From NCBI GenBank assembly GCA_963853835.1, contig OY970826.1:4076001-4140000 (forward strand): DNA of 64,000 nucleotides. The letters run 5' to 3'. A program made the translations under genes and the position numbers. The notes beneath the pieces were generated by a model. The model saw only the letters and a program-made list of their open reading frames with translations, was not told where the DNA came from and searched no databases. Shown one piece after another: positions 34,395-44,427 of the stretch. Each line of letters starts with the position of its first letter. Positions within the stretch are counted from its first letter, which is position 1. This DNA comes from Calendula officinalis. Taxonomy: Eukaryota > Streptophyta > Magnoliopsida > Asterales > Asteraceae.

Positions 34395-36254
34395 ATGAAT
34401 CTATCCAAGAGAATACTTAGTTCAATTAAGCTCGCCAACTCGCTTTACTCAACTCAACTCGCCAGAATCAACTCGGTCAACAATCAGGTGATAACTCGCT
34501 TACATTCATGTAATTACGTTTCCCCAATTCTCAATCAACACTTTTTTTCTTCGAAACCCGAACAAACCCTAAGCCTAATTTTATCTGAAAATTGGTCTGA
34601 TAAATTAGAACAAGAGTTATCAAATTCAAAATCCGATTTCAGCCATGAAACTGTGATGTATGTATTGAAGAAATTATCAAAGGATCCGAAAAAGGCATCC
34701 GATTTCTTCAATTGGACCGTTAAAAAACTAGGGTTTCAACCAAGTTCCGCAATTTACAGCTTAATGCTTCGAGTTTACGCGAACAAAGAATCGATTAAAC
34801 AGTTTTGGTACACTGTTCATAAAATGAAAGAAGAAGGTTTCTTCATTGATGATCAAGCATATTTATTGACTCTTAGGGACTTTAACAACTTGAAAATGGT
34901 CAACGAGGCGTCAATTTTGACCAAATTTTATAACGCAATGGTGAAAGATAATGCTGTTAATGATACCGTTAAGAAGATCGTTGGTGTTGTGATCGAATCC
35001 GATTGGGGAAATGGGGCTGAGAAAAGATTAAAATCGATGAAATTATACTTTACGATAACCGATAATTTCATACTTAGGGTTTTGAAGGAATTACGAATAT
35101 ACCCTTTGAAAGCATTAGGCTTTTTCAATTGGGCAAGTGAGAATTTCAATTTTGAACACAATACCGTTACTTACAACGGGATCTTATGTGTTCTTGGAAA
35201 AGAAGATTCAATCAAAGAGTTTTGGGATGTATGTAACGAAATGAAGAAAAACGGTTATGAAATGGATCTCGATACTTATTTAAAGATCACAAGATTCTTT
35301 CAAAAACGAAAAATGTTAAAAGAAGCGGTTGAGCTTTATGAACACATGATGGATAGCCCGTATAAACCATCGGGTCAAGATTGTAGTGTGCTTTTAAGAA
35401 CCCTAGCGGGTAACAATTCGCCCGATTTAGATCTTGTTTTTCGGGTCGTGAATAAATTTAAAGAAACGGGTAATTCACTTTCGAAAAGCGTTTATGACGG
35501 TATTCATAGATCTTTAACAAGTTTAGGTCAATTCAATGAAGCCGAAAAGATGATGTCAGCGATGACAGAAGCGGGTTACAAGCCCGATAACATAACTTAT
35601 AGTCAATTGATATTCGGGCTTTGTAAGGCCCGAAGATTAGAAGACGCATCAAAAGTGATTGATTTAATGGAACAAAACGGGTGCATTCCCGATATTAAAA
35701 CATGGACGATATTAATCCAAGGGTATATTTCGGCAAACGAAGTTGAAAAAGCCGTGAACTTTTTAGCAAATATGATAGAAAAAGGGTGCGAGCCCGATGC
35801 GGATCTTTTGGATGTTTTGATAAACGGGTTCTCGGGTCAAAACGACCCGGTTAGCGGGTACGGGTCGCTAATTGAGATGGTGAAAACGGGCGGGGTGAAA
35901 CCGTGGCAAGCAACGTATAAAAATTTGATTCAAAAATTGTTGCTTGTGAACAAGTTTGATGAATCTTTGGAGCTTTTAAGGTTGATGAAAAAACACGATT
36001 ACCCGCCGTTTTCGGAGCCGTTTTTCGGTTATGTGTCGAGATTTGGGACGGTTGATGATGGTTTGCAGCTTTTGAAAGCGTTGACTTTTAAAGAAAGTCC
36101 TTCGGTTTCGGTTTATCAGAATTTGTTTCAGAGTTTGGTTGATGAAGGTAGAGAATTTGATGCTAAAGATTTGTTGTTTAAGTGTCCTTCTCATATTCGG
36201 AAACATAAAGCGATTTCTAGTCTTTTTGGGTCTGTTCAGTCGTCTGTTGTGTGA
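34395..36254 (+). CDS. P-class pentatricopeptide repeat protein, likely mitochondrial
   Basis: An intronless 619-residue protein with a good start context (CCACCATGA). The first 40 residues are rich in Ser, Lys and Arg with no acidic residue (MNLSKRILSSIKLANSLYST), as in mitochondrial presequences. The rest is a chain of about a dozen 35-residue PPR units. Examples are YNGILCVLGKEDSIKEFWDV, YSQLIFGLCKARRLEDASKV and WTILIQGYISANEVEKAVNF. There is no E, DYW or SMR extension, so it is P class; such proteins bind organelle RNA for splicing, stability or translation. The overall layout and the C-terminal FDAKDLLFKCPSHIRKHKAI resemble the BIR6-type PPR of Arabidopsis mitochondria, linked to nad7 intron splicing. 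That match is from memory and not certain. Confidence 0.9.
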   Translation: MNLSKRILSSIKLANSLYSTQLARINSVNNQVITRLHSCNYVSPILNQHFFSSKPEQTLSLILSENWSDKLEQELSNSKSDFSHETVMYVLKKLSKDPKKASDFFNWTVKKLGFQPSSAIYSLMLRVYANKESIKQFWYTVHKMKEEGFFIDDQAYLLTLRDFNNLKMVNEASILTKFYNAMVKDNAVNDTVKKIVGVVIESDWGNGAEKRLKSMKLYFTITDNFILRVLKELRIYPLKALGFFNWASENFNFEHNTVTYNGILCVLGKEDSIKEFWDVCNEMKKNGYEMDLDTYLKITRFFQKRKMLKEAVELYEHMMDSPYKPSGQDCSVLLRTLAGNNSPDLDLVFRVVNKFKETGNSLSKSVYDGIHRSLTSLGQFNEAEKMMSAMTEAGYKPDNITYSQLIFGLCKARRLEDASKVIDLMEQNGCIPDIKTWTILIQGYISANEVEKAVNFLANMIEKGCEPDADLLDVLINGFSGQNDPVSGYGSLIEMVKTGGVKPWQATYKNLIQKLLLVNKFDESLELLRLMKKHDYPPFSEPFFGYVSRFGTVDDGLQLLKALTFKESPSVSVYQNLFQSLVDEGREFDAKDLLFKCPSHIRKHKAISSLFGSVQSSVV

Positions 36255-36399
36255 ATTTTTTTCACGGGTTTTTATGAGAATTTGTTTCAATGTTTGTTAT
36301 GATTTATGGGTTTCATTTTTTTCATATATTTTTGTTTTGTTTTATTTAAAGTTTTAGTTTATATATTTTTGAATACTTTGTCTGGAGAAACGTTCAACG

Positions 36400-36850
36400 T
36401 AATCTTTGATTTTTACGTATCTTTAATGGATAAATCTTAGCCATCTTAGATCAATCAACCATTAAATCACCACCACCACCAACATTACATGTGATTAAAC
36501 ACATCAACGCCACCACCAACCCATGTATATTAAATCACATTTGATTCAACACCGGCGACCGCCGCAACCACCACCACCAACCTCTGCCAGCCACCGTCTC
36601 CACCACCGGTAGCCCCTCGCCACTGTCACTGCGTTCAACTACATGTGATTGCGTATTCAATCACATGTGATTGCGTATCTGATCAAATGTGATTGCGACG
36701 GCGGCAAAGGTGGTCGGCGGCGGCAATGGCCGGTGGTGGTGGTTGTATATTGAATCACATGTGATTTGATGATGTTGATGGTTAAGAGATCTTTTGATTC
36801 AATGAATAAGATTTGTCTTTTAGGATTATATTAAATCAAAGACTTTCATG
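36400..36850. mobile_element. MITE-like element with repeated palindromic ACATGTGAT motifs
   Basis: AATCTTTGATTT at the left and AAATCAAAGACTTT at the right are mirrored, as are CCATTAAATCACC and GGTTAAGAGATC-type segments further in. The interior is CCACCACC-rich on one side and GGTGGTGG-rich on the other, with AATCACATGTGATTG-like palindromes near 36485, 36530, 36640, 36657 and 36755. It lies about 150 bp downstream of the PPR stop codon. Confidence 0.5.
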
Positions 36851-37788
36851 AATACAGCCCCAACTTGTCTATTCTGTAAATTAGAAAATTATAAAACCAT
36901 TAAAATAACGGTTTAACATATTTTAAGTCTAAATGAGTACAAGCGAATCTAAATACTTCCTCCTATTCAAATTAAGTGATAAAAATTGTATTAAATTAAA
37001 TTAGATAGTTAGTGGGAATGAATTCCATATCTTTTAATAAAATCAGATTGATGATTTTTAAAAATAAAGGTATAGATAATTAGATTATTACACAATATTA
37101 AAATAAATAGTTAATAGATGTTGGTCTTATTAATTTTTACCAAGGTAAATTATCAAAATTTATCTATTTTTTATACACTTAAAAATAAAAAGTGTATCAA
37201 TTATTTAGAATTGGAGGATTTATATAATTTGGTGATCTGTGGAACTTATTTTAATAGCCAGATGAATTTAAAGATACGGAATATTTTGATAATCTTCGTG
37301 TGCAATCTCATTACTTTATGTTTTAATAACCAAACAAATAAAAAAAGTTATCAGTGAAATCATATTTCTTCCTATATAATCTTTTTACTCATATATCTTA
37401 TCATTTGATCATGATAAGTGTCAAAAATCAAGAGATAAATAAAGAGAATTAATAGATTAAACATGTCAAATTGTAAAAAATGTGTAGGCAACTAGGCATA
37501 TGAATATGAAGAAATGATAAAAATAAATATAATTTCTCTTTTTAGCTCTATGATATTTATAGTGTTTTCACATCGCTCACAACGGCAACATTTATTCACT
37601 CTTTAGATATTGTTTAACATAATCATGTTAACAATATATTTTCACTTAATATTTTATACTAAAATACACACAAAAACACTATTACCCACTAAAAATCATC
37701 CTCGTCTATTCTCTTGAGGTGTCGCTAGACCAGAAGAATTTCAACGATACAGCATATCAATAGTATATCTCTAAACTGAAGCCCTTGT
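36851..37788. other. AT-rich intergenic DNA with a Stowaway-like end
   Basis: TACTTCCTCCTATTCAAATT near 36956 resembles the Stowaway-like MITE start at 6933, but no matching right end was found. No gene supported. Confidence 0.4.
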
Positions 37789-40690
37789 GTTCCAACCATA
37801 GTCACACGATACGCTAGTTAGGGTGCGAACTGCGTACCGGACACCGCGTACCGAAACGCGATACGTTGGTGTACCGAACACTACCGGGATCGCTCTTTGG
37901 TACGCCAATTTGGAGTTCCCGATAAAAGAAGGTAAACTGTAACGCCCTGAAATTTTTAGATAATTAAATATTAATTTAAATGAATTAAATTACGTTTTGT
38001 TGGAATTATGAGGCGACCGTATATTAATTGTATACACTTTCATTAAGTGTTAATTATTCTATATGTGATTATATAATTTTGACGTTTCGTATAAATAACA
38101 AGAATGTTATTTAGTTGGCATTTAAACAATTACTAGTATTAAGTGTTTCGCGACGTATGGATCCAGAGCTTAGTATAGATTGCGTACGTGTGACGGCGAG
38201 GCCGGCCTTTAGGTCAAGGCCGAGACCCGAGAGTCTTTTCTGATTTGAGTAAAATCCCGAGCCTATGACGTTTTCTTTTATCTGGGATTCAAAATAGAAG
38301 GGGCCGATGGAGGAAGTCTTAAACCTGAATTGCAAGCCCAAACCAATCAGCATAGCTTATGTCCGTCTATTTGATGCTAAGTGTGGGCTCGGTGGATTTG
38401 TCATGTGTGAAGGACCGCAAAAATTAGAAAACATTGGGCCTGAAGACTCGTTCATTTTGGACGTGATTAGTAGTGTAATATCTCTTTCACTCCCACCCTA
38501 ATTGCCGACAATTACCCCTCACTTCTTCATTTCCTTCTTTTGTTTTTCCCCCACAGCCGTCAACTTTGAGCAGCTCCATCCACATCTGCGTTTTCCTCCA
38601 GGCGGTGAGTAATCAACCAGAAGTGAAGGCCTCGAGTTCTAAGTAATAAATATTCGGTAAGAATTCTGTCTTTCCCTTTTTTTGATTCTTACTCCCATGC
38701 GAGTATGTGCTCTAATCTTTTAATCTCTGTGTTGTGAATCAAGTGTCCATCGAACAACTCCCTCCTCAAATTTACGGTGTGATCGGGACCAAGATAAGGC
38801 AGCTGACGAGTGGAGTATTGGTGGCAAATTCCGGTATAACTCTTATACCATCTTCGTTTGATTCTTTTATATAGCTTTCGGTTGTTTCCTTTATGTTCTA
38901 ATCGTGGGCTGTGTGTTGTGGGTATTTTATTTGGTCCGAACAGCCTAAGAGACAAGGAGAGTGGAGTTCTTCGAATCGAACGACGGGTCAAGCTATGATT
39001 AAGCCGAAAGGATCGAGTGGTGGTGGTGTTTGATGATCGAACCGAGAGTGTTACGTGTTCATTTTTGGTGTTATCGACGAGCAACTAAGAAAGAAAGCAG
39101 ACGGGTATCAAAGAGGTGGAGAGTAACCGACATATTTTTCAAAATGGTCAACCGGAATTAATTTCTCAAAATGGTCATGCATATAAAATGACAAGGGTGA
39201 ATTAAGTGAAAATATGGCATCTTAATTTGAGGTGCTTTGATTGGTGCGTTTGGGTTTTATTTCCAAAGATCCACCAACTTTTCTAAGCTGTTGAAATCTC
39301 GACACTAAGGCAGCAAGTTAACAAGAGGGACTTTTCCTACGCTTAGTGCAGTGTTGTATGTTGGTACGTAGGGATCTTTTAGGAGCTGAGTTGTGATCTT
39401 GCCGAGGACTTCTAGGAGCTTACGGTTATTGAGGTGGGTAATCTCACTATAAACTTGTACTTACTTTCGATTCATGATTTTGTGCTATGTGTTGTGAATT
39501 GTCTTGTTGATTGAGCTTGAGTATTGATTGTGTGATTTATTTGAGTTATCTGGAGCCTGAGTTATCTGAGTTTTGAGTTCTTGAGTTAAAACATTAAACA
39601 TAATATACTTGAGTTGTCTTGGCACCGAAGAGTACTGGTGTCAGACGTTTTGACTCAACACCGAAGAGTACATGTGTTGAGCCTTGAGTTGTGTGAGGCG
39701 GGTCGAGGTTGATCTCTCGTCCCAAGTCACACAAGCGCGCTATATAAATTTAAAATCTGAGAAAATAAACTTGAGTAATTGAGAATTGAGTAGAGTCTCT
39801 AGGGATCACTTATGTGGCTTGAGTTGTTTGTATTTATTTGTTTATTTTGATATTATTCACTCAGCGGTGGCTGACCCCAATCACTCCCCCATTCTACAGG
39901 TACTAGCAAGGGCAAAGAGAAGGTCAATGGTTGATGAGCTGCGTTTCTATTTTTATATTTATGGATTTGGATTAAAACATTTATTTCGAGTCAAACATGT
40001 TTTCTTTTAAAACCTTTTATTATTCCGCATTTAAACCACGAGACGGTTTTATATTTTTATTCATGAGTTGGGACCTTAGAGTTACTTGTACTATTGGGGA
40101 AATTGTTTTATTTTATTATTTAATTTTTTTTTATTTCCCCTGATTTTTGGGATGTTACATAAACGAATTGGTACGTCGTCATTCGCGTTCCCATTAGGTG
40201 GGAACCTCGTACCCGATTAATATGGAACGCGTTTCCCACAATGTCAGGAATGTATTGGCATAATTTTTAAATTTCAGGATTAATTGTGTATATCTCTTTA
40301 ATATAAGAATGATTCAAAATCAAATCACCTCTATAGTTTAGGAAAAGATCGTTATCTCTGTATTTTTTTTATCAATATATTAGACAAGTGTTTTTGTTGG
40401 CTTTATGTGTTTTAATTTTTTGGTATATACTTAAGTATTTTTGTTAATATCTTTAAAGTTTTATGGATTTTATGCTATGTTTTTGTTATTTGAAATTTTG
40501 AACTTTGAACTTTTCAATATAATTATATATATGCAAAAGAAACTTAATTTTAAGGGTACATCGTTCCCAAACGTAAGATACGCCGTACCGGATATGTACC
40601 GAAATGAACCTACCCCGTACGTACCGGATACACCTAAACTAGTGAATCGTGTACCCGTACCAGAGTGTACCGCGTGACTATGGTTCCAAC
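37789..40690. mobile_element. CGTACCGG-rich TIR element hosting a solo LTR
   Basis: TTCCAACCATAGTCACACG at the left is mirrored by CGCGTGACTATGGTTCCAAC at the right, and both arms are rich in CGTACCGG / GTACC words (37840-37910 and 40590-40680). The solo LTR at 37938-40159 interrupts it. The undisturbed element would be about 680 bp. The superfamily is undetermined. Confidence 0.45.
37938..40159. mobile_element. Solo LTR with 5-bp TSD
   Basis: A 2.2-kb segment starting TGTAACGCCCTGAA and ending GGGATGTTACA, flanked by TAAAC at 37933-37937 and 40160-40164. The TGTAACRCC/GGTGTTACA-like ends resemble the chromovirus LTRs. No internal region remains, so it most likely arose by LTR-LTR recombination. 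Short frames within it (for example 38307-38501 and 38689-39084) are not genes. Confidence 0.8.
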
Positions 40691-41010
40691 CCAAGTCATC
40701 CATCGGCACCCCTATTATAATATTATGAAAACGATTTTTTGTATTTTGATGACTTTTTCAATATTCTTGACTAAGATGTCCAATTAAAACTTCTTATATA
40801 TACGATGACGTGGCGATCTTTTTTCCACATACTAAATATGCGAGGCTTGTGTAGCCCAACCTATGCAACCCCATTTGTTGCCCATATATCTGTTGGCATT
40901 TATCTTGTTTTCAATTCGAACCATGTGAGGCTCACATTTTACCCAAAAGATAGAAATAATATAGCAATGGCCATGGCCCCCTTTTATCCTTATTATTCTT
41001 CCAAAATACC
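40691..41010 (+). promoter_or_regulatory. Upstream region of the small conserved gene
   Basis: AT-rich sequence with a TATATATA stretch near 40795. It has no other recognised feature. Confidence 0.3.
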
Positions 41011-41363
41011 ATGAAGAAAAAGATTGAACAAACCGAAGAACAACAAGAACTCGAGCTCATCAAAGCCGTGGCACAAGCATGGCTCGGTCACACCGCCACC
41101 ACATCACCGCTCGGTTTAAGCTCGAAGCAACGGCAAAACCGTCACGAAAAAGTAGCGTTGATAACAGGCTTTTGGGTAGTTGGGATTTCAATCAATCGCT
41201 TTGGGATTCTTACGAGATTGTGGCGGTTTCGAGGACGCTCGAGACCGGGTTATTATTGGAAAATGAGTTTAATGGGTTGAAAACTAGTAAGAAAAAGAAG
41301 GAGAGCAAGAATAGCCTCAGAAATGTATTTAATCGAACATTGACTAGGAGGTTTGATGAATAA
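41011..41363 (+). pseudogene. Small conserved plant protein, two halves out of frame
   Basis: The first frame starts MKKKIEQTEEQQELELIKAV and continues AQAWLGH. A second frame, offset by one base, gives RFKLEATAKPSRKS, then LLGSWDFNQSLWDSYEIVAV, SRTLETGLLLENEF and a basic tail ESKNSLRNVFNRTLTRRFDE ending at the stop codon 41361-41363. I recall these blocks as successive parts of a single small plant-specific protein of unknown function (about 110-130 residues), with AQAW at the N-terminus and SLWDSYEIV/LETGL at the C-terminus. Here they cannot be read as one frame, and no intron of credible length fits between 41078 and 41110. Either the gene is broken by an indel and short deletion, or the assembly has a base error. 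The family identification is from memory. Confidence 0.55.
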
Positions 41364-42440
41364 AGATCGATTTTAAAATTTTGAGTCTTTTTACTTGTGA
41401 CAGCCTTCCCAATTGATTTTTGTCATTTGGGTTTGGTACCGGATGTTCTAAACTTGCTTCATTTTGTTCTGTCTTGTTTAAGATTTACTTTTGAGCACTT
41501 AGGAAAGAATTTTGTATCCCAACCTTGTAAAATAAAGTAGGGAATTAAACCCATACCTATTACTAGAGCTTATACAAATTTCATCTAGAACCGAAATAAA
41601 GTTTTTATGCAAAATCAACTGAAAAAGTCGTATGAATCGGAAAATTTTAGTTTTCGGTCTGGTACAAGACGTCATCGGTTCGGTTATCGATCCGGCATAA
41701 AACCATTTTCTTGGTTCTATGCTCGGTTGTTCGGTTATTGGACCGTGCACAAACCTATATCAACGAGACAATTTATTTAAGTTAAATTAAAGAGTGGGTA
41801 TTGAAATTCTAGTTTTAAACCCAAATAATGAGGGACAGACCCAGCCCTTAACGGGAAACATAAAGACCAAAAATCACAGAATATTGAAACCGAGTACTGA
41901 ACCGAAAATCAAAAATCGAATCCAACCGATTCCAATGCGGTTTATGTTTTTTGGTTGATTTACACAGAGCAACTTACATTACAAAATTGCATCTCTATAT
42001 GCATTTTTGTAGCATAACAAATGCACGACTCCGTTAATAATAGGACAACAATATAATATAAATATAAATATAAATATAATATAATCGAGTGATTTCTTTC
42101 ATGAAATATAAATAAAATAACTTAATCGAGTGATTTCTTTCTTTTAATGACGATTAATTAAAAAATAGCAAAACGCTAGAAGATACACTGATGCTCATAT
42201 AAAACACCAAATATTGTATTTTAAGTCGACACCAAAATTATTGACATGTATATATACCATGAAACTTTTAACTCAACATTCTTTACATGAATGAAAAACC
42301 AATTACTATACAAAATTCAAAATTTATATGCATTATTTCACAAATTCTGTCTAAAATAGAAAACAAAAACAAAAAAGACAATTTTTTATAAGTTTTATAC
42401 ATGAACAAAAGTATAATATTAACTTTGATGAACTTATGGT
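41364..42440. other. AT-rich intergenic DNA
   Basis: A CGGTT-rich degenerate patch (41640-41960) resembles decayed TIR-element arms, and an (AATATA)n-like run lies near 42050-42080. No gene is supported. Confidence 0.4.
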
Positions 42441-42824
42441 TTAAGCAACCCAAACCATGGCCATTGAACTCAAAAATGTAGCACAAGCAACCGCAACAAG
42501 GCTTCTTTCTTTAATCACAGTCTTCAACAAATGCATAGCAACAACGCCGCTAATCTTCCGCCCTTCAACCACCAATACACGGCGGCGTTTCCCCGCAAAA
42601 GCAAGCATCACCAACACCGTGATCCATGTCACAATGGTGGTTTTAACCACAACCACCACAAAACCAAGAAATAACAAAACCCCAAAAACCCGAATGAAAT
42701 AGTACATGTGGTATGACGACCACCACGATCTGCTAGGGTCATGATGGTCATATGACATGAAAATGTACAATGAGAGAAGCATAAAGAACAAGCATGATGT
42801 AGTGGTTTTTGATCTGGTGATCAT
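42441..42824 (-). CDS. Small plant membrane protein, function unknown
   Basis: A single-exon 127-residue protein. It has an N-terminal hydrophobic segment (TSCLFFMLLSLYIFMSY, about 8-24) and a short aromatic loop (SRSWWSSYHMYYFIRVF). A long double hydrophobic stretch follows (VLLFLGFVVVVVKTTIVTWI then TVLVMLAFAGKRRR), then a basic/polar segment (VEGRKISGVVAMHLLKTVIK) and a last hydrophobic helix ending MVWVA. I recall similar small transmembrane proteins with KTTIVTWITVLVLLAFAG in many flowering plants, with no known function. The start ATG at 42824 is the only plausible one. The plus-strand frame 42457-42702 is its shadow. Confidence 0.75.
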   Translation of the reverse strand: MITRSKTTTSCLFFMLLSLYIFMSYDHHDPSRSWWSSYHMYYFIRVFGVLLFLGFVVVVVKTTIVTWITVLVMLAFAGKRRRVLVVEGRKISGVVAMHLLKTVIKERSLVAVACATFLSSMAMVWVA

Positions 42825-44427
42825 AGGGAGAGAATTAAAAATGGTGTTGAGAATTTGAGATGAAAATGGAATTGAAAGAATGTTGCTTTTTAGATGTTGA
42901 ATGATGGGTTAAAGGGGGGAGAATTATATTGCATGTGCTATTGAGTTATTTGCACATGGAGTAGTTGGCAATAACCACACCAACTTTATATTTTTAATAA
43001 ATTTTTCTCAAATAAAAAAATAATAACAATCAACTTCTTAATCATACGATAACGAGATATAATTATTGTATATGAGGTAACGTATCTTATAAATAATGTA
43101 AGGTAAATAATAATATGTTTAGTCGCAACGAACGCCATGGCTCCATTTATTATTGCCTTATTGGTGTTATGTTAGCGTTACATCAGTTTTTTATCTTCAG
43201 ACCAAACACATGACCAAACTTCTATAATGATGACTAAATTCACACCAATTTATCATCAAAGCGTAAAGTACAACACATACTACAAAATATAACAAACTCA
43301 CATCTGACAGAAGTCCGGTTGGCAGAGCGCCCAAACTCACAAAAAAAACACTTGATGACGTGTCCTCATTGGTCGCGACATCGGCAGCGGTCACTTCACG
43401 ACCAATCATTACGATAAATACTAAAAACATTAATGACTTAAGACGAAAGCATGCTAGATACGTTGTAACATAAACAGTCACTTTGAGTACTTTTCAACAC
43501 ATACATTGGAACCTATTATTAAGGAAACCCGAAGTTCACTTGATTTTGTTAGTCAAACAAAGTAAATTATCGTTTTGCTAAAAGCGCACACATTTATGAT
43601 TTTAATCAATATTTTATTTCTTGGTAAACTAAGTTTAGTTAGATATATATGAGCTTATGACCATTTTGATAAGGAGGTTAATAACTTGTACATCCTTCAA
43701 AACATAAGATTGTCTTGAGGCATATGTTACACTTAGACTTTTTTCAATGTTCTAAGAATTTGGTTGAACCATCGGTCGAATCATGAAACAAAGTAGCCGA
43801 TCAGAACGAGCCATTTAGATGGATAATTATAAATTGGTCGCAACTAATCTGTTAAACATAAAAGCGCGGTCAACAGATCATAAAAACCCGGTAGAGCCAG
43901 CCAGCCAGGCGGTAAAACCATAAAAACCCGTTTTTTAAATAAAAAATTAGATAAATAAAATAGTCATGACTTTTTACAACCAAAGGTGTCAAAAAGCCTG
44001 ATAAGTTTAAGATCCAATGACATCATGCAAAACATTGAACAGAGAGTGTTGCGCAAGACTCGCCTAAGATAGGGTTAAAATGGGCCGGGTTGAGTTGACC
44101 CGTTCAAACATTTTGCTATAATTGGTGCTATTGGATATCGGTCCCGTATATGTCTACATAGCAAGTGCTAGTTAATCGCAAAAAATATTACAAATATTGT
44201 TCGGTAATACGTAACAAAGTTGGTATCTTACATTCCAATCCGAATTTTATTACAAAGAAGATGAAAAAAAAGATACTAGACAAAACTAGTGCTACAAACT
44301 AGAGGAATTCTAGTTTAAAAAAAAAATATTTTTTTTTCAAAATAAACCAGTTCGGTAAACTCGATAAGAAAATGAAGAAAAAAAAGTATCTCTTTAAAAA
44401 AAACAAATTTGGAAAGTAATCTTGTGA
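42825..44427. other. Intergenic DNA between two minus-strand genes
   Basis: The left end is the likely promoter of the 42441-42824 gene. A 94-residue minus-strand frame at 43197-43481 resembles nothing known. A GGGTTGAGTTGACCCG-type patch near 44080-44105 is the sort of word seen in hAT-like MITEs. The right end (about 44250-44427) is the 3' flank of the PIRL gene. Confidence 0.4.

Noticed and set aside
38307..39084. Frames of 64 and 131 residues
   Set aside because: Inside a solo LTR with a TSD; no homology.
43197..43481. 94-residue minus-strand hydrophobic frame
   Set aside because: No promoter, no recognised family; consistent with chance.
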